Positions 15,342-24,489 of a stretch of 64,000 nucleotides of DNA are shown here, one piece after another (position 1 is the stretch's first letter; every line of letters begins with the position of its first letter). The stretch comes from a virus. The translations under genes and the position numbers were made by a program. The notes under the pieces were generated by a model. That model was not told where the DNA came from and did not search any database. It saw nothing but the letters and a program-made list of their open reading frames with translations. Location: IMG/VR virus record IMGVR_UViG_3300025109_000007, positions 1 to 64,000 of that record; one strand, written 5' to 3'.

Positions 15342-17368
15342 GCACGCGATTCTCCGTCGAGGCGGCGTTCAAGGTCGTGGACCGGATGACCCGGCCCGTG
15401 CGCCGCATGCAGAACACGATCGGTCGCTTCACCCGAGACGTGCGGTCAGGGTTTCGCGATCTGGGGGCGTGGGGGACCCGTCTGCGGCACGGGATCACGG
15501 CCGTGGGGTTTGCGATCGCGGGCGCGATGGCGCTGGCCGCGCAGGAACTTCGGAAAGTGATCTCGCTGGGGATGGACTTCGATTCGACGATGGCGAGAGC
15601 AGCCGCCAGATTCGGGGTCGCAACAGACTCCGCCGAGGGGCGAGCGCTGGAAGAGGCGGCGCTCGCCCTCGGTCGCAACACGGAGTTCATGGCCAGCCAG
15701 GGGGCGGAGGCGCTGGCGGAGCTCGGCGCCACGGGGCTCACCGCGGCGCAGTCCATCGCTCAGCTCACCGCGATCGCGAACACCGCGACGTCGGCCGGGA
15801 TCGAGCTCGGCGAAGCGTCGGAGTGGGTGACCGATCAGATGAGCGCCTTCGGACTCGTCTCCGACGACCTGGGGGAGGTGACTCGGAACGCGCAGCGAGT
15901 CTCCGACGTGATGGCCCTTGGGGCCAACATGGCCGGCCACACGTTCGGTCAGCTGAACGAGGCCTTGACCAACGTGGCCGCCGGTGCGGCGAGCGCCGGC
16001 CTCCCCATCGAGGACGTGACGGCCGCCCTCGCGTCGCTGGCGGGGGCGGGCGAGAAGGGCGCCCGCGCCGGGACGCGCCTCGACGCGATGCTCCGCGACC
16101 TCCGCACGCCCTCAGCCCAGGCGCGACGCGCGCTCCGTGGTCTCGGCGTCGAGGTTCGGAACGCGGATGGCACCCTTCGCCCCATCACCGACATCGTGCG
16201 TCAGTTCGAAGGGGCTCTCGACGGGATGAACGACGGCGCTCGCGATCGGGCGCTCAGCCGGATCTTCACCGACCAGGGTCTGCGCCCGATGCAGCTGCTC
16301 CTGCAGCAGGGGTCTGAGAAGCTGGACGGATTCCGCAGTCGCCTGGACAACGCCAACGGGGCCGCAGAGGCCTTCGCCAACCAGGTTCGCGACAACGCAG
16401 CCGGCGATCTCGCCTCGTTCGGGTCCGCTCTCGAGGGGCTCCGGCTTCAGACCTGGAGTCTGGTACGCGGTCCCTTCCGCGAGATGGTCCAGGCTTCCAC
16501 GGAGTGGCTCCGAGCGAACCAGGGCGTCATCGCGTCCGGGCTGCGAGGCTTCGTCGAGTTCCTCACCGCGAACATGCCCACGATCGAAGTCTGGGCTCGC
16601 CGCATCGGGATCGCGGTTGCGATCGTGGGCACGCTTCTCCTGCTGACGATGGCGGCGTTCGTCGCGGTCATCGTCGCGATCCCGGCTCTGATCGTGGGCG
16701 TCGTCAGCCTGCTCGTGGCGGCCTGGGAGTGGGTCGCCGACGCGGCGAGCTCCGCGGCCGCGTGGATCGGCGAGGCGTTCGGCGGGGTATGGAACGCGGT
16801 GCGCGACTTCTTCGGCGCCGCGCTCGAGTTCGTCGTCGGGGTCTTCGTGCTGCTGCGACGGCAGGCCATGACCCTCCTGCGTCCGGTGATCGACTGGATG
16901 GCGAGCGCTGGCGCGTGGATCGCGGAGAGGTGGCGACCGATCGGGGCGTTCTTCGGTGGCCTCTGGGCGGGGATAGCCTCCGCCTTCTCGGGCGCTTGGG
17001 ACGGTCTCGTGAAGCAAGCTGTCGCCATCTACAGCCGATTCCTCGCCATCTGGCGCCCCCTCCGCGGCTTCTTCGCGAGCCTGTGGAGCGGTATCGCACA
17101 GCTGTTCCACGGCACCCTCGGCGGAGTGCTCGACCAGGTGGGTCGCGTTGTCGAGAACGTGCGCGGTGTCGGCCGCGCAGAGCTCGACGGCGACGCGCCG
17201 CCGCCTTCGGTCGTCAGCCCGGAGGCTCGGGTGGCTCGATCGATCTCCGAGAGCACCAGCACCGAGCGGGCGGAGATCACCGTGCGCTCCGGCGACGGCG
17301 CGACGGCTGAGGTCACGCGGCGACCGCGCGGCAACACGCTCCTCGTGCCTGCGTCGGGAGCGACGTGA
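15338..17368 (+). CDS. Tail tape-measure protein (TP901 type)
   Basis: 676 residues from a GTG. Residues about 60-260 carry the TP901 core pattern (MDFDSTMARAAARFGV, ALALGRNTEFMASQGAEAL, ANTATSAGIELGEASEWVTDQMSAFGL). A hydrophobic region at about 420-465 (AIVGTLLLLTMAAFVAVIVAIPALIVGVV) would insert in the host membrane during DNA entry. It sets tail length; 676 residues implies a tail of ordinary contractile length. Its last 340 bases are duplicated at the window start. It is the first recognisable tail gene here. Confidence 0.88.
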   Translation: MSTRFSVEAAFKVVDRMTRPVRRMQNTIGRFTRDVRSGFRDLGAWGTRLRHGITAVGFAIAGAMALAAQELRKVISLGMDFDSTMARAAARFGVATDSAEGRALEEAALALGRNTEFMASQGAEALAELGATGLTAAQSIAQLTAIANTATSAGIELGEASEWVTDQMSAFGLVSDDLGEVTRNAQRVSDVMALGANMAGHTFGQLNEALTNVAAGAASAGLPIEDVTAALASLAGAGEKGARAGTRLDAMLRDLRTPSAQARRALRGLGVEVRNADGTLRPITDIVRQFEGALDGMNDGARDRALSRIFTDQGLRPMQLLLQQGSEKLDGFRSRLDNANGAAEAFANQVRDNAAGDLASFGSALEGLRLQTWSLVRGPFREMVQASTEWLRANQGVIASGLRGFVEFLTANMPTIEVWARRIGIAVAIVGTLLLLTMAAFVAVIVAIPALIVGVVSLLVAAWEWVADAASSAAAWIGEAFGGVWNAVRDFFGAALEFVVGVFVLLRRQAMTLLRPVIDWMASAGAWIAERWRPIGAFFGGLWAGIASAFSGAWDGLVKQAVAIYSRFLAIWRPLRGFFASLWSGIAQLFHGTLGGVLDQVGRVVENVRGVGRAELDGDAPPPSVVSPEARVARSISESTSTERAEITVRSGDGATAEVTRRPRGNTLLVPASGAT

Positions 17369-18654
17369 GCTGGGAGGACCGAGTCCGGGAGGCGGCCTAC
17401 ACGTCTCCGAGCGGTACGCGTCGCGTCTTCGCCTTCGAGACCGTCTCGGCCGAGGTCGAGCTCAGGGCGAAGGCGTTCGAGTTCCCCGGCGTCGACGCCA
17501 CCTACGTGCAGGGAAACGGGCACGGTGGTCGGCGGTTCCCCCTCCGCTGCTTCTTCTCGGGCGACGACCATGACCTCGAGGCGGAGGCGTTCATCGGAGG
17601 GCTGCTCGAGCGCGGGGTCGGGCGCCTCGAGCACCCGTTCTACGGGACGCATGACGTCGTGCCGCTCGGCACGATCACCCGTCGCGACGACCTCAAGGAC
17701 GCGGCCAACCAGACCGTCGTCGAGGTGACGCTGGCCGTCTCCCTGACGCGGGTCTACCCGACGCTCCGGCCCAGCCGCTCGGCGGAAGTGTCGGCGTCGC
17801 TGCGAGCCCTCGACGAGGCGAGCGCCCTGCAGTTCCAGGACGCGCTGGACCTGAGCACTGCCGCGGCGCGCGCGAGCGAGGAGAGCGCCGTGCGCGACTC
17901 GCTCGCCGCCGCGAGCGCCACGCTCGCCGACATCGCTGCTGGTGTGGACGCGGTGCGCGACGCGTTCCGAGATGCGCAGGACGCCGTGAACCTCGGTCTC
18001 GACGTGCTGATCGGACAGCCGCTGCAGCTCGCGCAGAGCATCGCCAACCTCGTCCGCGCGCCAGCTCGATCGGATGTGGCGATCCGCTCACGGCTCGAGG
18101 CCTACGGGGACTTCCTCGAGCGAATCGTTACCGCGCCCTCCGCGCGCCCGGGCGACGCGTTTCTCAGCGGGGTGGTCCTGCCCGGCCGGCGCCGCGTGGT
18201 CTCCAACGACTTCCACACCGCCGTGGTCTTCGCCGCGCAGGGAGTCGCTGGGAGCGTCGAGAGCGTGCTGAACCACCGGTTCCCGGACCGCCCCGCTGCT
18301 CTGGCGGCGGCGGAGACGCTCCTCGGGCAGCTCGATCGGGTCGTGCCGTGGATGGAGGATGGCTTCGGCGATCTCGCCGATGCGGACGCGCCTGCGAGCG
18401 TGGACACGGGCGGCACCTACCAGGCGCTGCAGGAGGCGGTCGCCCTGGCTGCGGGCTTCCTTGTCGAGATCTCCTTCACCTTGCTCCCCCAGCGGCGCGT
18501 GGTGCTCGACCGTCCCCGCACGATCATCGACCTCGCCGCCGAATTCTACGGAGAGGTGGACGGTCGGCTCGACTTCATCCTGCGGACCAACGATCTAAGC
18601 GGGTCCGAGATCCTCGAGCTCCCGCGAGGACGGGAGTTCGTCTTCTATGCCTGA
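17365..18654 (+). CDS. Mu gpN-like DNA circulation/baseplate protein
   Basis: 429 residues from a GTG overlapping the tape-measure stop. The N-terminal 110 residues (SWEDRVREAAYTSPSGTRR, FEFPGVDATYVQGNGHGGRRFPL, GVGRLEHPFYGTH) match the DNA-circularisation N-terminal domain of Mu gpN; this protein is a baseplate hub component that contacts the tape measure. The rest is helical with a long Ala-rich coiled region (about 135-215). It overlaps the gpP-like gene by 8 bases. Confidence 0.85.
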   Translation: MSWEDRVREAAYTSPSGTRRVFAFETVSAEVELRAKAFEFPGVDATYVQGNGHGGRRFPLRCFFSGDDHDLEAEAFIGGLLERGVGRLEHPFYGTHDVVPLGTITRRDDLKDAANQTVVEVTLAVSLTRVYPTLRPSRSAEVSASLRALDEASALQFQDALDLSTAAARASEESAVRDSLAAASATLADIAAGVDAVRDAFRDAQDAVNLGLDVLIGQPLQLAQSIANLVRAPARSDVAIRSRLEAYGDFLERIVTAPSARPGDAFLSGVVLPGRRRVVSNDFHTAVVFAAQGVAGSVESVLNHRFPDRPAALAAAETLLGQLDRVVPWMEDGFGDLADADAPASVDTGGTYQALQEAVALAAGFLVEISFTLLPQRRVVLDRPRTIIDLAAEFYGEVDGRLDFILRTNDLSGSEILELPRGREFVFYA

Positions 18655-19690
18655 GCGCCTCGAGGAGGTCGCTCTCCGGATCGCTGCTCAGCGCTGGCTG
18701 GCCTGGGAGGACTTCGAGCTCAACGTCTCCATCGACCGCCCGGCGACTGTGGGCTTCGTGGCGCCGTTCGAGCCCGAGCGCCCCGGTTTTCGGGAGGCCT
18801 TCGCCCCCCTTGCGTTCACCCCCGTCTCGGTGAGCATCGGGGAGGAGGTGGTGTTCAACGGAACGCTCATGGACATCACGCCGAGGCGCACCTCGGACGA
18901 ACGAACCGTGGAGGTCGCGGGCTACTCGTTCCCAGCGGTCCTCGTCGACTGCACGCCTCCGGCGAACGCGTTCCCGCTCGAGCTCAACGGGCTGAAGCTC
19001 AGCCGGATCGCGGAGACGCTCGTCGCTCCCTTCGGGCTCGACGTGGTCTTGGAGGGAGACGAGGGCGCAGCGTTCCGTCGGGTCGCGGTGAAGCCGGACC
19101 AGGCGATCTTCAGCTTTCTGACCGAACTCGCGCAGCAGCGAGGGCTGGTGATCGCGGACACGCCGTCGGGCGCCCTTCGCTTCCTGACCTCCGCTGCGTC
19201 CGGGTCGCCGGTGGCGGCGCTCCGCGAGAACCAACCGCCGCTTCTCAGCGTGGAGCCTCGTTTCGCACCACAGCAGTACTTCAGCGAGGTGACGGCCATC
19301 GCGAAGACGCGCGCCGGCCGGACCGGGCAGAGCTACACGGTCGCCAACCCCTTTCTGACCAACGAAGTTCGGCCTCACACCTTCGTCTTGGGCGACACCG
19401 ACGATCCGGACCTCCCGACGGCGGCGCGCGCGAAGCTCGGCCGGATGCTCGGCAACGCGCTCACCGTGACGGTCGAGCTGCCGACCTGGCGCCACCCGGG
19501 CGGCGCGCTGTGGTGGCCGAACCAGACGGTCCTGCTCGAGGCGCCCGGCGCGATGATCTACCGCGAGACCGAGTTCCTGATCCGTGACGTGTCCCTCCGC
19601 CAAACCTCGGAGGCCCAGATAGCCAAGCTCGAGGTCGTGCTCCCCGGCGCGTTCTCCGGCGAGGTGCCGGAGTCGCTCCCATGGGTCTGA
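18647..19690 (+). CDS. Mu gpP-like baseplate hub protein
   Basis: 347 residues. VALRIAAQRWLAWEDFELNVSIDRPATVGF at the N-terminus and the later FNGTLMDITPRRTSDERTVEVAGYSFPAVLVDCTPP follow the gpP (gp44) hub fold, related to T4 gp27/late-control D proteins. It forms the trimeric hub on which the spike sits. The last 100 bases are duplicated as a remnant at 348-456. It overlaps the spike gene by 10 bases. Confidence 0.85.
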   Translation: MPERLEEVALRIAAQRWLAWEDFELNVSIDRPATVGFVAPFEPERPGFREAFAPLAFTPVSVSIGEEVVFNGTLMDITPRRTSDERTVEVAGYSFPAVLVDCTPPANAFPLELNGLKLSRIAETLVAPFGLDVVLEGDEGAAFRRVAVKPDQAIFSFLTELAQQRGLVIADTPSGALRFLTSAASGSPVAALRENQPPLLSVEPRFAPQQYFSEVTAIAKTRAGRTGQSYTVANPFLTNEVRPHTFVLGDTDDPDLPTAARAKLGRMLGNALTVTVELPTWRHPGGALWWPNQTVLLEAPGAMIYRETEFLIRDVSLRQTSEAQIAKLEVVLPGAFSGEVPESLPWV

Positions 19691-20205
19691 TCTCTCAGCT
19701 GCTCTCGTTCACTCGCGCGCGCGTCGACGACGCGCATGTCTCGGACGCGAAGATCGACCCGGGCGGCGGTGCGAACGTCACCGCGCATCACTTTGGGCCC
19801 CCGGGCGACGACTCGGTCCCGCTGCCGGGTGACTTCGTCGCGACGTCGCCCTCGACCGGGACCGGCACGGAGCAGGTCACCGGGTACATCGACCCGGCCA
19901 ACGAGCCGCAGGCCGAGGCAGGCGAGAAGCGGCTCTACTCGAGGGACGGCGACGGCGCCGTCGTTGCCGTCGTGTGGCTGAAGAACGACGGGTCGATCGT
20001 GATCGACAACGGCACCGGGGCGATCGAGCTCGAGCCCGGGGGCAACGTCACGATCAACGGCGTGACGATCGACACCGACGGGAATGTCAGTGCCCCCGGC
20101 GAGGTCAGCGCCATGAGCAGCGCGCCTGCCACGCGCGTGGGCCTGTCGACCCACCTTCACCCCACGGCGATGGGTCCGAGCGATGCGCCAACCCCAGGCA
20201 CCTGA
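19681..20205 (+). CDS. Baseplate spike protein, Mu gp45-like
   Basis: 174 residues. An N-terminal OB-fold-like part (about 15-105) is followed by a short beta-helix repeat (IVIDNGTGAIELEPGGNVTINGVTIDTDGNV) and a C-terminal tip STHLHPTAMGP. The HxH-containing end is the usual iron-binding apex of contractile-tail spikes, which pierce the outer membrane. It abuts the following gene (1-base overlap). Confidence 0.85.
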   Translation: MGLISQLLSFTRARVDDAHVSDAKIDPGGGANVTAHHFGPPGDDSVPLPGDFVATSPSTGTGTEQVTGYIDPANEPQAEAGEKRLYSRDGDGAVVAVVWLKNDGSIVIDNGTGAIELEPGGNVTINGVTIDTDGNVSAPGEVSAMSSAPATRVGLSTHLHPTAMGPSDAPTPGT

Positions 20206-20642
20206 TGCCCCTCGACCTTCCGGTCCTGACCGCCGAGCTTCAGGCCGTCGCCGCGGAGCCTCCGTCGACGGTGGCGGAGTGCGCGGCGTCCTGGGCAGCA
20301 GCCGCGGGCGACCACGCCCTCGGCGTGGTTCCTGCCTCGTCAACGGTCGCTGTGGCAGCCTCGGCGCTCGAGACGGCCCTGGTGACGGCGTTCTCGGCGG
20401 GGGCCGCCGCGCCGGGCATGGAGACAGCCTTCGCCGCCTTCGCCGTGACCATCGGCGGCGGCATGGCCGGCTTCGTGCCGACGCCGCCCGCGGGCCCCGT
20501 CGGCTTCGCGGCGCAGTTCGCCGGGCCGAAGCCGGCGACGCACGCGGCTGCGGCGGGCGCCGTCGCGGCGCTGATCGACACTTGGATGCGGACCGGGACC
20601 GCGACGCCCTCGGGCGGTGGCGCCCCCGTCTCGTGGAGCTGA
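20205..20642 (+). CDS. Baseplate-associated hypothetical protein
   Basis: 145 residues, exceptionally Ala-rich, with Gly/Pro loops and no charged core. Two Ala-rich segments (about 45-65 and 115-130) are hydrophobic enough to be helical hairpins. It lies between the spike and the gp46-like gene, where some Mu-type operons carry an extra small gene. Function unknown. Confidence 0.5.
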   Translation: MPLDLPVLTAELQAVAAEPPSTVAECAASWAAAAGDHALGVVPASSTVAVAASALETALVTAFSAGAAAPGMETAFAAFAVTIGGGMAGFVPTPPAGPVGFAAQFAGPKPATHAAAAGAVAALIDTWMRTGTATPSGGGAPVSWS

Positions 20643-20644
20643 CC

Positions 20645-21073
20645 GTGACCGACGTCCTGATGCAGCACACCGCCGATGGCGGCGAGATCACGGTCGAGGG
20701 CGGCCGCGTCAGGCTCGACGATGGCGTCCAGACGGCCGTCTACCTCTCGATGTTCGGCGGGAACGAGCGCGACGCCGGGACGGGCGCTACCGAGAGCGAG
20801 CAGTGGTGGGGGAACCTTCTCGAGGAGCAGCCCGCCCGCCGACTCCGAAGCGAGACACAGCATCTCCTCCGCGCGCTCCCCGCGATCACCGCCAACGTGA
20901 GCCGGGTGGAGGACGCCGTCCGGCGTGACCTGTCCTGGCTCGAGGAGCTCGGCGCCACGGTCTCCGCGACGGCGACGCTCCCCGCGGTCCGACGCATCCG
21001 GATCGCGGTCGTCGTCGAGTTCGACGGCGACAGGACCGAGCTGCGCTTCGACGAGGAGTGGGCACCAGTATGA
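20645..21073 (+). CDS. Mu gp46-like baseplate protein
   Basis: 142 residues from a GTG. VRLDDGVQTAVYLSMFGGNERD, EQWWGNLLEE and LRALPAITANVSRVEDAVRRDLSWLEE are the signature of GP46-family (gp25-related) baseplate wedge proteins. It overlaps the next gene by 4 bases. gp46, gp47 and gp48 together build the baseplate wedge. Confidence 0.85.
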   Translation: MTDVLMQHTADGGEITVEGGRVRLDDGVQTAVYLSMFGGNERDAGTGATESEQWWGNLLEEQPARRLRSETQHLLRALPAITANVSRVEDAVRRDLSWLEELGATVSATATLPAVRRIRIAVVVEFDGDRTELRFDEEWAPV

Positions 21074-22266
21074 GCCTCGAAACACCCACCACCGGCGAGA
21101 TCGCCGACAACATCCTCGCGCAGATCGAAGCGCAATTCGGTCAGAGCGTTCCGCTGCTCGCCAAGGCCTTCCTCCGGGTGCTCCCGCGTGCGCTCGCAGG
21201 CGTCTTCACGCTGCTCTACAAGTACTCCGGGTTCATCTTCCTGCAGCTCTTCGTCTCGACCGCGTCCACGCGAGAGACCGTGATCAATGGACAGACCCTG
21301 GTTCCGCTGGTGGAGTGGGGGCGCCTGATCGGCGTGGGCGATCCGGAGCCGGCCACCCGCGCCGAGCTCGTCGTCGTCGTCACCGTGGAGGTCCAGTCGG
21401 GCATCCTCGCTGCTGGCTCTCAGCTCCTGTTCCCTTCCACCGGAGTCGTCTACGTCACCACGGCGTCGGTCGCGCTCGACGCGCCCACGAAGACGGTGAG
21501 GATCCGAGCGGTCTCGGATCAGCAGGGCGGCGGCGGGGCCGGGGCGATCGGCAACCTCCAGGCCGGCGACGTGGTGAGCTTCGCCAGCCCGCTCGCGAAC
21601 GTGGCTCGAGACGCCGTGGTCGACTCTCAGGTGGTCACAGGTGCGGACGGTGAGTCGTGGGACGCCTACCGCGGCCGCGTGCTCCGAAAGGCAGGGCGCC
21701 GACCCCAGGGCGGCGCCTACTCCGACTACCGAGACTGGGGCGAGGAGGGCGCCGGCATCCTGAACGTCTACCCCTACTCGAGCGCGAGCCCGGGCCAGAT
21801 CGATGTCTACGTCGAGGCCACGGCCGCGAGCTCGGGGAGCGCAGACGGCATCCCCACGGCGGCGCAGCTGACCGAGGTGACCAACCTCATCAACCTCGAG
21901 GTCGACGGGCTCGCGAGCAGGCGGCCGGTGAACGCAGCGGTGAACGTGCTGCCGATCACCCGCAGCCCGTTCGACCTGCGGGTTGGTGGTCTCGCGGCCG
22001 ACGATGTGCCCGCCGCGCAGGCGGCGATCGAGGCGGCGGTAGACGAGTACCTGCGCTCGCGGGCTCCGTTCATCGCGGGCCTGTCGGTCCTCCCGCGCAG
22101 GAACCGAATCACTGAGGCTGCGCTTGCCGGCGTGGTCGACGAGACGGCGAGCGCCCTGGGCGGGAGCATCACGACCGTGGTCCTGCGAGAAGGCGGAGCG
22201 GATCTAGTCGCTCGAGACCTTGGCGAGGGTGAGACCGCGAAGCTCGGAGCGATCAGCTGGACGTAG
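21070..22266 (+). CDS. Baseplate J-like wedge protein (Mu gp47)
   Basis: 398 residues. The Baseplate_J pattern is clear: an N-terminal helical region, AVFTLLYKYSGFIFLQLFV.., VTVEVQSGILAAGSQLL, then DGESWDAYRGRVLRKAGRRPQGGAYSDYRDWG and a C-terminal LPRRNRITEAALAGVVDE. The start is the ATG overlapping the gp46 stop rather than the GTG 12 bases upstream. Confidence 0.88.
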   Translation: MSLETPTTGEIADNILAQIEAQFGQSVPLLAKAFLRVLPRALAGVFTLLYKYSGFIFLQLFVSTASTRETVINGQTLVPLVEWGRLIGVGDPEPATRAELVVVVTVEVQSGILAAGSQLLFPSTGVVYVTTASVALDAPTKTVRIRAVSDQQGGGGAGAIGNLQAGDVVSFASPLANVARDAVVDSQVVTGADGESWDAYRGRVLRKAGRRPQGGAYSDYRDWGEEGAGILNVYPYSSASPGQIDVYVEATAASSGSADGIPTAAQLTEVTNLINLEVDGLASRRPVNAAVNVLPITRSPFDLRVGGLAADDVPAAQAAIEAAVDEYLRSRAPFIAGLSVLPRRNRITEAALAGVVDETASALGGSITTVVLREGGADLVARDLGEGETAKLGAISWT

Positions 22267-22273
22267 GAGACCC

Positions 22274-23062
22274 ATGGCCATTTCCCCCCAGACCATCTAC
22301 GCCGGTCAGATCGACACGAGCGATCCGGCGTACCCCCACGGCAAAGCCCGGAACGTCACGACTCCGGGCGACGGCACGGGTACCCCGCTCGAGGCGCGCT
22401 GGCTGAACGACCTCTACGGCTTCCAGCAGGCACTGCTCGCGGAGGTCGCCGCAACACCGTCGGGGAGTCCGGACGAAGTCGGGGCCTCGCAGTACCTGGA
22501 CGCGGTGAAGCTGGTCGGGGCGAGCCAGAGGTTCGATCCGAACGGTGAGATCGTGCTGGTCGACTCGGCGGGCAGCCCCGTCACCCTCTCGGGGCTCGTG
22601 TACGTCGGCGCCAACGGCCTGATGGTCGACGGCCCGACGACCGAGCTGATCAAGGCACGGGGCGGCGTCACCCTCGCGGCGGCCAACAAGCTGGCGTGGT
22701 GGGACCTCACTCCGCGCCTCTCGCGGAACTGGACGCTGGTGCGCGCGCGCGTCCTCGTCGAGCCAGGCGCCGCCCGTGGAGCGGGAAACCGCATCGACGC
22801 CGCGCTCCAACACGACGGCTACGGGATCTCCTTTGCGAAGCCCATCTCGCTGACGCAGACGGTGGACGCGACGGCGAGCGACGACGGCACGGCCGATCGG
22901 CAGTGGATCACTCTGACGCCCGCGGCGCCGGTCGCGGTGAACGCCGGGGCCACGTGGACCCTCGAAGTGGAGTCCAGCCCGCTGGTCACGGGGGCGGGGG
23001 ACGCGGATACGATTCGTGCGGCCGTGATCGAGTTCACGACCACGAAGCTGACGAACATCTAG
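22274..23062 (+). CDS. Tail-fibre-like protein
   Basis: 262 residues. The N-terminal 75 residues (YAGQIDTSDPAYPHGKARN, TTPGDGTGTPLEARW, GASQYLDAVK) are shared with 13541-14353; the C-terminal part is beta-rich. It probably binds the baseplate through the shared module and host surface through the rest. The following gene is on the opposite strand and overlaps its end by 4 bases. Confidence 0.6.
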   Translation: MAISPQTIYAGQIDTSDPAYPHGKARNVTTPGDGTGTPLEARWLNDLYGFQQALLAEVAATPSGSPDEVGASQYLDAVKLVGASQRFDPNGEIVLVDSAGSPVTLSGLVYVGANGLMVDGPTTELIKARGGVTLAAANKLAWWDLTPRLSRNWTLVRARVLVEPGAARGAGNRIDAALQHDGYGISFAKPISLTQTVDATASDDGTADRQWITLTPAAPVAVNAGATWTLEVESSPLVTGAGDADTIRAAVIEFTTTKLTNI

Positions 23063-23685
23063 CGACAGTGCTGGAACCGCGTCCGGCGGATGCAGCCGAT
23101 CGGATCTTGGAAATCCGCACTGCCGCCGCATCCTGGTACCGGGCGCAGCCGTATGCATCCACCGGGCGCTGGCTCCTCGCACACTCGCGTCCAGCCTCCA
23201 CCGGTGCCGTCTGAGGTTGCGGGTTCACACGTCGCGTGGTCCGGGTACTGGAGTTCCTCGACGCCGTCGCAGTTCCAGTCGAAGCTCCCGTCGCCGCGGT
23301 CCATCGTGCGCCACCCGGGTGCGTCCGGATAGACGTCTCGGCTGAGGTCGTAGCAGTCCCCGGCTGCGTCTACGAAGCCGTCCGGCAAGACCCCGCGACA
23401 GGAGTAGGGGCGGGTGACGTCCGGGTCGCCGTAGCCGTCGCGGTCCATGTCTCGATACGCGATGCAGTCGGGCCCGCCGTCGAGACCCGAGTCGGTTCCC
23501 GAGTCGACGCCGGAGTCGGGTGTGCGCTGGCCGCCATCGAGCCCGGCGTCCCCCCCACCGCCGCCGTCTCGGCCTGCGTCGTCGACAACCGAAGCGTCGC
23601 CGTCCGCGCCGCCTGCATCCATCGACGCCGGCCCATCGCACGCGACGCACGTCGCGAGGATCAGGACCCAGCTCCATCGCTCCAT
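23059..23685 (-). CDS. MopE-like lipoprotein inserted in the tail operon
   Basis: About 208 residues from the ATG at 23685; a GTG at 23715 would add ten residues. A signal peptide ends in a lipobox (LATC or CVAC), followed by an Asp/Gly-rich spacer (about 20-70). The body holds the MopE-type motif DMDRDGYGDPD with CRGVLPDGFVDAAGDCYDLSRDVYPDA and WNCDGVEE, seen in secreted myxobacterial proteins and thought to bind metal. It is transcribed against the tail operon, so it is probably a lysogenic-conversion gene expressed from the prophage. Eight or more cysteines. Confidence 0.7.
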   Translation of the reverse strand: MERWSWVLILATCVACDGPASMDAGGADGDASVVDDAGRDGGGGGDAGLDGGQRTPDSGVDSGTDSGLDGGPDCIAYRDMDRDGYGDPDVTRPYSCRGVLPDGFVDAAGDCYDLSRDVYPDAPGWRTMDRGDGSFDWNCDGVEELQYPDHATCEPATSDGTGGGWTRVCEEPAPGGCIRLRPVPGCGGSADFQDPIGCIRRTRFQHCR

Positions 23686-23718
23686 CGGAACCCCCTTCGT
23701 CGCCACGGTAGCCACGGA

Positions 23719-24483
23719 ATGTTCTTTCGCATCCTACAACACCTCCTGCCGGATGGCGCGGCGTGGCGCACCACCGTCCAGAAGCAGCTACGGACGCTTC
23801 TCGAGGCCCTCGCACAGGAGCCCGAGGCGGCGCGCAGCTTCGTGGACAAGGTCTACAGGGACCTGTTCCCGGACAGCACGCGCGAGCTCGCGGCCTGGGA
23901 GCGCTTCTTCGTCCTGCCGGGCACTGGGGACGAACCGACCCGCCGGCAGCGACTCGCCGCAGCCTGGCAGGAGACCGGGGGGCAGGCGCCTCGGTACCTG
24001 CAGGACGTCGTCCAGGCCGCCGGCTTCGACCTCTACGTGCACGAGTGGTGGTCCTCAGGGCCACCGTGGGTCGCGCGCGACCCTCGCGCACACACCGAGG
24101 TGCCCCTGATCGGGACCGTGCAGTGCGGTGAGCCCGACGCGCTCTGCGGTGAAGTCAGCGCGCAGTGCAACGCCTTCCTGGCGAACGAGCCCGGATACTT
24201 GGTCAACGTCGACCTCACCCCGACCGCCCCACCGCGCGTTCCGGACGACCCCGCCTCCTGGCCGTTCTTCGTCTACTTCGGCGGCGCGACCTTCGGTGAT
24301 CGCGTCGCGGTCACGGTCGCGCGCCGCCGCGAGCTCGAGGACCTCCTCCTCAAGCTCTGCCCGGCTCAGCACTGGATCGTGTTGCTCGTCGACTGGGTCG
24401 GCGAAGCGACGACCCGCGTGACGCTCGCAGGCGACACGCGCGTGACCCTGAGCGGCGACACCCGCTTCACCCTCGGACTCTGA
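23719..24483 (+). CDS. Mu gp48-like tail protein (DUF2313)
   Basis: 254 residues. LLPDGAAWRT at the start, RDLFPDSTRELAAWERFFVLP and TRRQRLAAAWQETGGQAPRYLQDVVQAAGFDLYVHE follow the DUF2313 (YmfQ) family, the baseplate protein gp48 of Mu. The C-terminus ends in three near-repeats of TRVTLxGDTR. It resumes the tail operon after the inverted lipoprotein gene. Confidence 0.82.
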   Translation: MFFRILQHLLPDGAAWRTTVQKQLRTLLEALAQEPEAARSFVDKVYRDLFPDSTRELAAWERFFVLPGTGDEPTRRQRLAAAWQETGGQAPRYLQDVVQAAGFDLYVHEWWSSGPPWVARDPRAHTEVPLIGTVQCGEPDALCGEVSAQCNAFLANEPGYLVNVDLTPTAPPRVPDDPASWPFFVYFGGATFGDRVAVTVARRRELEDLLLKLCPAQHWIVLLVDWVGEATTRVTLAGDTRVTLSGDTRFTLGL

Positions 24484-24489
24484 GGAGCC

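Noticed and set aside
15338-24483. Complete R-type tailocin or type VI-like injection system
   Set aside because: No sheath, tube or ATPase gene is present in the window, although hub, spike and wedge genes are.
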